Notes: generated from the letters alone by a model not told the origin. 6,216 nucleotides of DNA from Gammaproteobacteria bacterium (GCA_021767985.1 JAASSH010000141.1:1-6216), one strand, 5' to 3'. Positions 1 through 5,538 are shown, counted from the first letter of the stretch. Made by a program: numbers and translations.

Positions 1-103
1 CAGGTGTCTTCTTGAGGCTGATCGACCGCTGAAATCCTTCCTAATCGTGCGATAAAGCGACAAAAACCTGCCGATCTTCGTGTCTGCTGCAAAAATTTTA
101 TTA

Positions 104-116
104 TAAGTTATTGATA
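104..116 (-). promoter_or_regulatory. Putative IHF binding site
   Basis: On the minus strand the sequence TATCAATAACTTA matches the IHF consensus WATCAANNNNTTR at every defined position. An A-tract on the same strand (complement of 124-130) lies 5' of the core, as in strong IHF sites. The centre is about 26 bases upstream of the -24 element of the neighbouring sigma-54-like promoter, roughly -50 from the inferred start point. That is the usual place for an IHF bend that brings an upstream activator to sigma-54 polymerase. The match is seen directly; the function is inferred. Confidence 0.55.
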
Positions 117-133
117 GATAAAGTTTTTATAAC

Positions 134-150
134 TTGGCACGTATTTGGCA
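134..150 (+). promoter_or_regulatory. Putative sigma-54 (RpoN) promoter of the GGDEF gene
   Basis: The sequence TTGGCACGTATTTGGCA matches the -24/-12 consensus YTGGCACGNNNNTTGCW with one mismatch in the -12 half. The essential GG (136-137) and GC (148-149) are separated by exactly 10 bases, a spacing sigma-54 requires. The predicted start point is near 160, giving a leader of about 35 bases before the ATG at 196. No competing sigma-70 promoter of good quality was seen here. An enhancer-binding activator would be needed; it is not encoded in the window. Confidence 0.6.
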
Positions 151-182
151 TGTATTTTCAGGCATAGATGCAGTAAAGACAC

Positions 183-188
183 AGGTGA
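183..188 (+). promoter_or_regulatory. Ribosome binding site of the GGDEF gene
   Basis: AGGTGA lies 7 bases before the ATG at 196. This is an almost ideal Shine-Dalgarno sequence and fixes the start codon. Confidence 0.75.
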
Positions 189-195
189 TTGAGAA

Positions 196-1125
196 ATGTC
201 GCAAACAACACAACTGGTTGACGGTCATAAATCCATACCGCAGGTGCCGGCACAGGTGATTGCGCTGGATCCGCGTCCAGGTGAGTTGGCAGGCGGGGAT
301 AAAAAGCATATCCGTATCCTGCAGTTGTCAGACCTGCTAGCGCGCAATCTCGAAATCGAACAGATTATCGAAACCTTCATGGCGGAGATATCCGAGGAAA
401 TGAACTTTTGCGGCTATCGTTTCAAATGTGAAGAAATTGATGCCGCGATAGAAAATGGTGTGATCGAGGGCTTCAATGCCAGTTACCGGCTCAATCTGCA
501 AAACCGGTTGCTCGGCGAACTGACCCTGTTCAAGCTGGCCAATTTCAACAGCCGGGAACTGTGCGAACTCGAAGATTTACTGTGTTCGCTGATTTATCCC
601 CTGAAGAACTCGCTGATGTACCAGATTGCGCTTAAATCGGCCTATCGTGATCCGTTGACCGGCCTCAATAATCGCACCTCGATGGAAAAGAACCTGCCGC
701 GCGAAATCGACCTGGCGAAACGCTACGGTCAGTCGATGGCGTTGCTCATGATGGATCTGGACGGTTTCAAGCAAATCAACGATGATTTCGGTCACGATGT
801 GGGTGACCAGGTGCTGCGCGAAGTGGCCGAGGCTATCCGTCACGTGGTGCGTAACACCGACCTGGTTTTTCGCTACGGCGGCGACGAGTTCGTCGGTGGT
901 CTGGCTCAAACCGATATCCATGGAGCTATCGACGTCAGCGAGCGCATTCGCAGTAGCATCGAAAACCTCGACCTGTCTGCCTTCGGCGTAAACGCTCGGG
1001 TTCGCGTCAGTATCGGCATTACCCTGGTGCGTCATGGGGACGATTTTCTGAGCACGTTCAAGCGCGCCGACAAGGCCATGTATCAGGCCAAGTTAAACGG
1101 CAAGAACCAGATCATTATCTGCTAA
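196..1125 (+). CDS. Diguanylate cyclase, GAF-like sensor region plus GGDEF domain
   Basis: This 309-residue enzyme is predicted to condense two GTP to cyclic di-GMP in the cytoplasm. The GGDEF domain spans about residues 145-309. It begins with DPLTGLNNR (152-160), has MMDLDGFKQIND around metal ligand D187, and carries the intact signature RYGGDEF (GGDEF at 228-232). An allosteric I-site RxxD is present as R219-N-T-D222, six residues before the first signature glycine, so product inhibition by c-di-GMP is likely. Residues about 40-145 resemble a GAF-type sensor seen in other soluble GGDEF proteins. Residues 1-38 look unstructured. There is no signal peptide or membrane helix. No EAL domain follows, so it is a synthase only. 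The start is set by a strong Shine-Dalgarno and the gene appears to be driven by a sigma-54 promoter. STAS and PilZ genes follow on the same strand after a gap. The ligand of the sensor region is unknown. Confidence 0.93.
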   Translation: MSQTTQLVDGHKSIPQVPAQVIALDPRPGELAGGDKKHIRILQLSDLLARNLEIEQIIETFMAEISEEMNFCGYRFKCEEIDAAIENGVIEGFNASYRLNLQNRLLGELTLFKLANFNSRELCELEDLLCSLIYPLKNSLMYQIALKSAYRDPLTGLNNRTSMEKNLPREIDLAKRYGQSMALLMMDLDGFKQINDDFGHDVGDQVLREVAEAIRHVVRNTDLVFRYGGDEFVGGLAQTDIHGAIDVSERIRSSIENLDLSAFGVNARVRVSIGITLVRHGDDFLSTFKRADKAMYQAKLNGKNQIIIC

Positions 1126-1248
1126 CCGCAGGCTTTACCCGCCAGCGGAGCGCAGTTACGGCTTCGATGAAAAAGGCCTGAAAATAGTCTATAAAGTAGA
1201 TAATAAAAGGCGCTATCGAAAGGGCTACCAATCTACAGCAACAATTTG

Positions 1249-1267
1249 GCGATATCGCATTGCGATA
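1249..1267. repeat. Overlapping palindromes with GCGATA half-sites
   Basis: Two perfect inverted repeats share bases. GCGATATCGC lies at 1249-1258, and TATCGCA-T-TGCGATA (7-base arms, 1-base spacer) lies at 1253-1267. Together they present three GCGATA units in alternating orientation, which is typical of a dimeric regulator operator. The same TGCGATA heptamer occurs at 48-54 and 1506-1512. The palindromes are seen directly; an operator role is inferred. Confidence 0.45.
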
Positions 1268-1275
1268 CGACCTTA

Positions 1276-1302
1276 TGGCGTTGAACGTCTCGTTTGACGC
1301 CA
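1276..1302 (+). other. Stable hairpin, 11-pair stem and 5-base loop
   Basis: TGGCGTTGAAC (1276-1286) pairs with GTTTGACGCCA (1292-1302) around the loop GTCTC. As plus-strand RNA all 11 positions pair, two of them as G-U wobbles; as minus-strand RNA those two would be A-C mismatches. The element therefore makes most sense in a plus-strand transcript. No U-run follows, so it is not a normal intrinsic terminator. Confidence 0.4.
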
Positions 1303-1337
1303 CGTTGTGGATCGACGGCCCGGCGCGGTAACAGCCT

Positions 1338-1475
1338 GTGATTTCCGCGCTTGGCGCTGTAGGCAACTCGAATGCAAGGCTCGAAACCGACGCTTCGCAG
1401 TTTGAGGATGTAGTATCACAGTTAGTAGTGTACAGTAACGAGCAAGTCAAACCGCTGCGCTCGCTGGCCACGTAA
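1338..1475 (+). CDS. Possible small ORF or gene remnant, 45 codons, unrecognised
   Basis: From a GTG at 1338 the frame is open to a TAA at 1473-1475. The predicted peptide begins VISALGAVGN and includes SQFEDVVSQLVVYS. It has a balanced, protein-like composition and a third-position GC preference of about 60 percent by hand count. There is no Shine-Dalgarno before the GTG, and the same frame has a stop at 1329-1331. It could be chance or a fragment of a decayed gene. I recognise no family. Confidence 0.15.
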   Translation: MISALGAVGNSNARLETDASQFEDVVSQLVVYSNEQVKPLRSLAT

Positions 1476-1497
1476 ATCGCAACCCGGCACAAGCCGC

Positions 1498-1527
1498 TGG
1501 ACCGCTGCGATAACGAAGTGTTTTAAT
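1498..1527 (+). promoter_or_regulatory. Candidate sigma-70 promoter for the STAS-PilZ operon
   Basis: TGGACC at 1498-1503 (4 of 6 against TTGACA) and TTTAAT at 1522-1527 (5 of 6 against TATAAT) are separated by 18 bases. The start point would be near 1534, about 30 bases before the STAS start. A TGCGATA copy (1506-1512) sits between the two boxes, where a bound regulator would block or remodel transcription. The match is moderate only. Confidence 0.3.
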
Positions 1528-1563
1528 CGGCACAGGCCTGAATTAGTTAGAGAGGTAACAGTG

Positions 1564-1866
1564 ATGGGTATAAATATGACGGTTTCAGATGATGGCAACA
1601 AGGTAACCATCTCGGTAGCCGGCAAGTTCGATTTTCAGCTCTACGACGAGTTTCGTGCATCGTATGCGGATACCGCAGGGCATGGTATCGATTACGTGGT
1701 TGATTTATCGGATACCGATTACCTGGATAGTTCAGCGCTGGGCATGCTATTGCTGTTGCGAGAACATGCGGGCGGTGAGGCGTCGAATATCGAAATTACG
1801 CAGGCCTCGCCCGAAGTCCGTAAAATACTCGACGTGGCTAATTTCGGGAAACTCTTCAAACTGTAA
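1564..1866 (+). CDS. Single-domain STAS protein, anti-sigma factor antagonist type
   Basis: This 100-residue protein is one STAS domain, like SpoIIAA/RsbV. Such proteins bind and release an anti-sigma factor or serine kinase according to their own phosphorylation state. Residues 12-20 form the typical first strands (KVTISVAG). The conserved phosphorylation loop reads YLDSSALGML, with D55 and the likely phospho-acceptor S57 aligned with Ser58 of SpoIIAA. The ATG at 1564 is chosen because AGAGG at 1551-1555 lies 8 bases upstream; the GTG at 1561 would add one residue with tighter spacing. The gene is followed after 11 bases by a PilZ gene, so the two are almost certainly co-transcribed. No cognate kinase or PP2C phosphatase is in the window. 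In Pseudomonas aeruginosa the STAS protein HsbA links partner switching to a diguanylate cyclase, a possible parallel here. Confidence 0.88.
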   Translation: MGINMTVSDDGNKVTISVAGKFDFQLYDEFRASYADTAGHGIDYVVDLSDTDYLDSSALGMLLLLREHAGGEASNIEITQASPEVRKILDVANFGKLFKL

Positions 1867-1877
1867 CGAGGTTGGTA

Positions 1878-2171
1878 ATGGTCGATTACGCCGAGAAACG
1901 TGACTTTCTGCGCATGCCTATCGATTGTGAATTGAATTTTTCGGAAACAGGTAGCTCGAAACAGTACACGGGAAACGTGATTAACCTTAGCAGCAAGGGG
2001 ATCCTGTTTACCTCCGGTTCCGAATTTGCGCCTGGAAGCAAGCTGGACATCACCCTGACCCCAAGCAACTCGATGACCCCGCCGATGGAAGCGACGGTTG
2101 TGGTAATGCGGGTTGTGAATAACGATGTTCTGTTCGAAATAGCCTGCGAAATAGAAGATATCAAGAACTAA
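1878..2171 (+). CDS. Single-domain PilZ protein, predicted c-di-GMP receptor
   Basis: This 97-residue protein is essentially one PilZ domain, the beta-barrel that binds c-di-GMP and then acts on a partner. Both binding motifs are intact: RxxxR as R8-D-F-L-R12, and [D/N]xSxxG as N36-L-S-S-K-G41. It is therefore expected to bind ligand, unlike degenerate PilZ proteins such as type IV pilus PilZ. The ATG at 1878 is preferred over the TTG at 1872 because GAGG (1868-1871) is then 6 bases upstream. It forms a two-gene operon with the STAS gene and lies downstream of a diguanylate cyclase. Its TAA stop overlaps the TAG stop of the convergent ispG gene. The output target is unknown. Confidence 0.9.
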   Translation: MVDYAEKRDFLRMPIDCELNFSETGSSKQYTGNVINLSSKGILFTSGSEFAPGSKLDITLTPSNSMTPPMEATVVVMRVVNNDVLFEIACEIEDIKN

Positions 2172-3391
2172 CCCGGCTGGTCAGGGCCGTAGTGGGTCTT
2201 AACGTAGTTCTTAACCAGTCCGATAAACTCACCCGCAATATCATCACCCTTCAGGGTAACCGTCTTCCGCCCATCCTCGTAAACCGGTGCGACCGGTTGC
2301 TCCCCGGTTCCGGGCAGGCTAATCCCGATGTTAGCGTGTTTGCTTTCCCCGGGGCCGTTGACCACGCAACCCATGACCGCAACTTTCATCGATTCGACCC
2401 CCGGATAGCGATGTTTCCATTCCGGCATGGATGTGTCCAGCTCTTGCTGAATCTGCTTCGCGAGCACCTGAAAATACTCGCTGGTGGTGCGTCCACAGCC
2501 GGGGCAGGCGGTAACGCTGGGCGTAAACGAGCGTAGATCGAGCGCCTGCAGAATCTGCTGGGCCACCTTGACTTCACGTTCGCGCGCCGCGCCGGGTTCG
2601 GGCGTCAGCGAGACGCGAATCGTGTCGCCAATGCCCTGGTTGAGCAGTATCGCCAGCGCCGAACTGGAGGCAATAACACCCTGGTCGCCCATGCCGGCTT
2701 CCGTTAGTCCGAGGTGCAGGGCGTAGCTGCAGCGCTGGGCTAGCGTCTGGTAGACGTCTACCAGGTCCGGTACGCGGCTCATTTTACAGCTGAGGACAAT
2801 GCGATCGGGCTGTAAGCCGATGTCTTCGGCAAAGCGAGCACTCTCCAGTGCCGATTCGATTACCGCCTGGCGGTTGATGGTTTCCAGCGATAACGGGTCG
2901 GCGAGATTGGCGTTGCGGGTCAGCAGATTGGCCAGCAGTTGCTGATCGAGGCTACCCCAGTTAACGCCGATCCGTATCGGCTTGTCATGGCGGCAGGCGA
3001 TTTCAATCATTTCGCTGAACTGCAAATCACGTTTCTTGCCGCGACCGACGTTACCCGGATTGATACGGTATTTGGCAAGCGCTCGCGCGCAGGCTTCGTG
3101 CTGCCTGAGCAACTTGTGGCCGTTGAAATGAAAATCTCCAATTAACGGCACCTGGCAATCCTGTTGCGCCAGCTGCTCGACGATATGCGGAATAGCGCTT
3201 GCGGCAGCATCGTTATTTACCGTTAAGCGCACCAGTTCGGAGCCGGCTTCGTACAGCTTCCTGACCTGCGCCACGGTTGCGGCGATATCCGCGGTATCGG
3301 TATTGGTCATCGACTGCACCACGATCGGGGCGTCGCCCCCGATTACGATTCCGGAAACGTCAACGGCATGCCTGTGCTGGAATGAATTCAT
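2168..3391 (-). CDS. ispG: 4-hydroxy-3-methylbut-2-enyl diphosphate synthase (IspG/GcpE)
   Basis: IspG is a cytosolic [4Fe-4S] enzyme of the MEP pathway. It reductively converts 2-C-methyl-D-erythritol 2,4-cyclodiphosphate to HMBPP, the precursor of isoprenoids such as quinones and undecaprenyl phosphate. The protein has 407 residues. The N-terminal TIM-barrel part includes [13 protein letters not shown] (21-33), INPGNVG (110-116), [10 protein letters not shown] (139-148) and [11 protein letters not shown] (226-236). The C-terminal part holds the cluster ligands: ACPGCGRTT supplies C296 and C299, and GCVVNGPGE supplies C342 and E349. Eleven more residues separate C299 and C342 than in E. coli, and the sequence resembles the longer beta-/alphaproteobacterial and Xanthomonas type. 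ATG 3391 is preferred over the adjacent TTG 3394. No clear Shine-Dalgarno is seen. It is monocistronic, convergent with the PilZ gene and divergent from the HAD gene. Confidence 0.97.
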   Translation of the reverse strand: MNSFQHRHAVDVSGIVIGGDAPIVVQSMTNTDTADIAATVAQVRKLYEAGSELVRLTVNNDAAASAIPHIVEQLAQQDCQVPLIGDFHFNGHKLLRQHEACARALAKYRINPGNVGRGKKRDLQFSEMIEIACRHDKPIRIGVNWGSLDQQLLANLLTRNANLADPLSLETINRQAVIESALESARFAEDIGLQPDRIVLSCKMSRVPDLVDVYQTLAQRCSYALHLGLTEAGMGDQGVIASSSALAILLNQGIGDTIRVSLTPEPGAAREREVKVAQQILQALDLRSFTPSVTACPGCGRTTSEYFQVLAKQIQQELDTSMPEWKHRYPGVESMKVAVMGCVVNGPGESKHANIGISLPGTGEQPVAPVYEDGRKTVTLKGDDIAGEFIGLVKNYVKTHYGPDQPG

Positions 3392-3559
3392 CAAATGCTG
3401 TCTGCGAGGTGCTCGGCGGCCATATTAAAGAACAATCGATATCAGTTAAAGAAATATGCACGCCGGTTGGTACTCGTTACCGATAAAAGCTTGCACCTTG
3501 TTTCCCGGCCTGGACAAAAGCTTTAGAATTCGGCCTTGTAAAATTTGGAACTGACCGCC
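3392..3559. promoter_or_regulatory. Divergent promoter region between ispG and the HAD gene
   Basis: This 168-base AT-richer stretch must carry promoters in both directions. TTAAAGAA occurs at 3425-3432 and 3446-3453 (21 bases apart), and AAAAGCTT at 3485-3492 and 3516-3523 (31 bases apart). Both spacings are close to whole numbers of helical turns. For the + strand, TAGAAT at 3524-3529 is a fair -10 box but lacks a good -35. For the minus strand, TTAACT and TAATAT (complement of 3425-3452) could form a weak promoter with 16-base spacing. No promoter can be assigned firmly. Confidence 0.35.
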
Positions 3560-4252
3560 GTGTTCGATCAAGTTACCGTCGTCGCCTTCGACCTGGATGA
3601 TACGCTTTGGCCCTGCATGCCAACCATCCGCCGTGCCGAGGAAACGCTTTACCAGTGGCTGCAGCAGTACTACCCGCGTATTACCGAGAATTATGATCCG
3701 GCCGAGATGATCGATCTGCGTCGTGAGTTCAGCGCGCGAGATCGGCGTTACGCGGTGGATATGACCGCGATGCGCTACGATTTTCTGCATCATATCGGTG
3801 AGTTGCACGATTATGACGGAAAACAGGTGTCGCAACAGGGATTCGACGTGTTTTTCGAGGCCCGGCAGCGGGTGGAGTTTTATGACGATGTGCTGCCTTG
3901 CCTGCGACGGCTAAAGCAACGCTTTCGCCTCGGTGCGATCAGCAATGGCAACGCGAGCGTCGAACATGTCGGCCTCGGGCACCTGTTGGAACACACGGTG
4001 AGCGCATCGGAGGCGCAGGCTGCCAAGCCCGATCCGCAGATTTACCAGCATTTCGCGCAGCGCTTCGACGCCGCGCCGCAGCAGATCGTCTACGTGGGCG
4101 ATCATCCGCATTACGATGTGGTCGGTTCGATCGACGCGGGTTACCACGCGGTCTGGATCAATCGCGAGCAAACGGCCTGGCCCGAGGATCTACCCGATCC
4201 CCAGCACCAGGTAGCGGATCTGCATGAGCTGGAAGCCTTGCTCAGTGGTTAA
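3560..4252 (+). CDS. HAD-superfamily phosphatase, YigB-like
   Basis: This 230-residue cytosolic hydrolase shows all four HAD motifs. Motif I is FDLDDTLW, with nucleophile D11 and acid/base D13. Motif II is SNGN (128-131). Motif III is the lysine in AKPDPQIY (K156). Motif IV is VGDHPHYDVVGS, with D181 and D186. A helical cap lies between motifs I and II. Length and sequence resemble E. coli YigB, one of the phosphatases that dephosphorylates 5-amino-6-(5-phospho-D-ribitylamino)uracil in riboflavin synthesis. Substrate specificity in this family is broad, so that role is tentative. The start is uncertain: GTG 3560 has TTTGGAA 9 bases upstream, whereas TTG 3545 would add five residues without a ribosome binding site. 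The gene diverges from ispG and its last 11 bases overlap the end of convergent tesA. Confidence 0.88.
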   Translation: MFDQVTVVAFDLDDTLWPCMPTIRRAEETLYQWLQQYYPRITENYDPAEMIDLRREFSARDRRYAVDMTAMRYDFLHHIGELHDYDGKQVSQQGFDVFFEARQRVEFYDDVLPCLRRLKQRFRLGAISNGNASVEHVGLGHLLEHTVSASEAQAAKPDPQIYQHFAQRFDAAPQQIVYVGDHPHYDVVGSIDAGYHAVWINREQTAWPEDLPDPQHQVADLHELEALLSG

Positions 4253-4871
4253 GGATTGCGTGCATGCGGGTCTCGATCTTCTGCGCCAGCAGCGGCTGGG
4301 CGAGGGCAGTCGGATGAATCCCGTCCTGCTGCATTAACGCGGGGTCGCTGGCAGCGACGCCATCCAGGAACTTGGGCAGGTAGTGTACCTTCGTCTCGAC
4401 GGCAATGTTCTCGAATACCTGTTGAAATCGAGTATTGTACGCAGCGCCGAAATTTGGCGGCATGCGAACCCCGATCAGCAGGACGGTAACCTGCTGTGCC
4501 TGTGCCAGGCGCACCATTTGCCGCAGGTTTTCGCTGCTCTGATCGAATCCCAGGCCACGCAATCCGTCGTTGCCACCCAGCTCGATAATCAGGTGGGTCG
4601 GTTGATGCTCCTGCAGCAATTGCGGCAGGCGCTGCAGTCCGCCGTAAGTAGTTTCACCGCTAATACTGGCGTTGGTGACGCTTGTTTGCGGAAAACTTGA
4701 CCTTATATTGTCGGTGAAGATGCGCGCCCAGCCCTTTTCTATCGGAATATTGTAGGCGGCGCTCAGACTGTCACCTAAAATCAGGATATTGATCGCGGCG
4801 TGGTTCGCGTAGCCCCAGGCGGGACACCCCAGCAAAAAAATCAGGAACATGGCTGAAGATAATCTTTGCAT
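4242..4871 (-). CDS. tesA: TesA-like secreted thioesterase/lysophospholipase (GDSL/SGNH hydrolase)
   Basis: The 209-residue protein matches multifunctional acyl-CoA thioesterase I / protease I / lysophospholipase L1 (TesA), a periplasmic serine hydrolase of acyl thioesters and lysophospholipids. SGNH blocks are all present: GDSLS with nucleophile S35, NASISGET with G72, ELGGNDGLRG with N101, and DGIHPT with D183 and H186 completing the triad. Residues 1 to about 22 form a signal peptide (R3, then MFLIFLLG, then a small-residue region). A lipobox-like LLGC ends at C16, so lipidation is possible. The open frame extends upstream to 5081, but ATG 4871 gives the normal family length and a charged n-region. 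ATG 4850 would lose the positive charge. No clear Shine-Dalgarno is seen. Its 5' end overlaps divergent ybbA by 23 bases, the arrangement known in E. coli. Confidence 0.94.
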   Translation of the reverse strand: MQRLSSAMFLIFLLGCPAWGYANHAAINILILGDSLSAAYNIPIEKGWARIFTDNIRSSFPQTSVTNASISGETTYGGLQRLPQLLQEHQPTHLIIELGGNDGLRGLGFDQSSENLRQMVRLAQAQQVTVLLIGVRMPPNFGAAYNTRFQQVFENIAVETKVHYLPKFLDGVAASDPALMQQDGIHPTALAQPLLAQKIETRMHAILNH

Positions 4872-5538
4872 CGCTTTAAACCAGGTCGGTAAGTCCGTTG
4901 ATACGCCGGATGGCAAGCTAGACATCGTAAATAATATATCGCTGGATGTTAAGTACCGGGAGGCGGTCGTCATCAAGGGTGCGTCGGGCTCCGGCAAGAC
5001 CACGTTGCTTGGATTGATGGCGGGCCTGGACCAGGCCAGCGCAGGCGAAGTGTTCCTGTTCGGTGAAAACCTCGCCGGCAAAAGCGAGGAGCAGCGTTCC
5101 GCGATACGCGCCGGCAGGGTCGGTTTCGTATTCCAGTCGTTCCACCTGGTGCAGGGCGCGACCGCGATTCAGAACGTCATGCTGCCGCTGGAACTATCCG
5201 GTGTTGGCGGGGCATATGACCTGGCCCTGCAAAGCCTGCGCCAGGTTGGGCTCGAGGCCAAGACCGATACCCTGGTGGAGCACCTGTCGGGAGGCGAGCA
5301 GCAGCGAGTCGCGATAGCCCGCGCCTTTGCGGTCAAGCCGCGCGTATTATTCGCCGATGAGCCTACCGGTAATCTCGATGCCACCACCGGGCGCCAGATA
5401 GCGGACCTGATGTTCCACCTGCGTGACCAGTCGGGTACCACCCTGGTGCTGGTTACGCACGAAGGTGAACTGCTGGAGCGCGGCGATCGCCAGATCCTGA
5501 TCGAATCCGGGCGATTGCTGAGCGGTGACGCGGCGTGA
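4849..5538 (+). CDS. ybbA: ABC transporter ATP-binding protein YbbA
   Basis: This 229-residue ATPase belongs to the LolD/MacB/FtsE group that powers FtsX-like permeases. Visible elements in order are: Walker A GASGSGKT (44-51), Q-loop VFQSF (Q96), signature LSGGEQQR (146-153), Walker B VLFADEPTG (166-174, catalytic E171), D-loop NLD (175-177) and the switch histidine H204 in LVTHE. It closely resembles E. coli YbbA in length and sequence. The family works by mechanotransmission: ATP-driven motion is passed to periplasmic domains rather than moving a solute through a channel. The ATG at 4849 gives the right length, but AGGA is only 2 bases upstream, so initiation may be weak. The start overlaps divergent tesA; the stop overlaps the start of the permease gene as GTGA, implying translational coupling. 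Confidence 0.95.
   Translation: MAEDNLCIALNQVGKSVDTPDGKLDIVNNISLDVKYREAVVIKGASGSGKTTLLGLMAGLDQASAGEVFLFGENLAGKSEEQRSAIRAGRVGFVFQSFHLVQGATAIQNVMLPLELSGVGGAYDLALQSLRQVGLEAKTDTLVEHLSGGEQQRVAIARAFAVKPRVLFADEPTGNLDATTGRQIADLMFHLRDQSGTTLVLVTHEGELLERGDRQILIESGRLLSGDAA

Larger units (their letters stand above)
1..195. other. Non-coding region upstream of the diguanylate cyclase gene
   Basis: No convincing gene is visible here. One frame from base 2 is open only to a TAA at 53-55, which could be the tail of a gene to the left but is too short to judge. From about base 90 the DNA becomes strongly AT-rich. It contains an IHF-like site and a sigma-54-like promoter, listed separately. A short interrupted palindrome, ATCG-TG-CGAT, lies at 44-53. 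Confidence 0.6.
1126..1563. other. 438-base gap between the GGDEF and STAS genes
   Basis: The region has no well-supported gene and no terminator with a U-tract after the GGDEF gene. It contains overlapping palindromes at 1249-1267, a stable hairpin at 1276-1302, a weak 45-codon open frame at 1338-1475 and a possible sigma-70 promoter just before the STAS gene. The minus-strand open frames here (1115-1492 and 1422-1625) look like chance: one is rich in Cys and Ser and neither resembles a known family. The gap could hold a small RNA, a long leader or the remains of a decayed gene. Confidence 0.5.

Noticed and set aside
2..55. C-terminal tail of a gene entering from the left
   Set aside because: Seventeen codons before a TAA are too few to distinguish coding from chance and no family motif is visible.
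577..1035. Minus-strand frame of 152 codons inside the GGDEF gene
   Set aside because: It is antisense to strongly conserved GGDEF-domain codons and has no family resemblance.
1276..1302. Integron attC-like site
   Set aside because: The arms do not fit the RYYYAAC/GTTRRRY core sites and the hairpin is too short; no integrase or gene cassette is present.
1466..1484. Second sigma-54 promoter (TGGCCACG then CGCAA) before the STAS gene
   Set aside because: The GG-to-GC spacing is 11 rather than 10 bases, which sigma-54 does not tolerate well.
1115..1492. Minus-strand open frame of 125 codons in the gap after the GGDEF gene
   Set aside because: Cys/Ser-rich composition, no recognisable domain, no ribosome binding site seen, and it overlaps the palindrome and hairpin elements. 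It is most likely a chance frame.
3446..3835. Minus-strand frame of 129 codons over the HAD gene start
   Set aside because: It covers the conserved HAD motif I codons in antisense, and the product looks like no known protein.
4872..5081. N-terminal extension of tesA to 5081
   Set aside because: It would bury the signal peptide 70 residues inside the protein and overlap ybbA heavily; family length and a charged signal n-region support the start at 4871.
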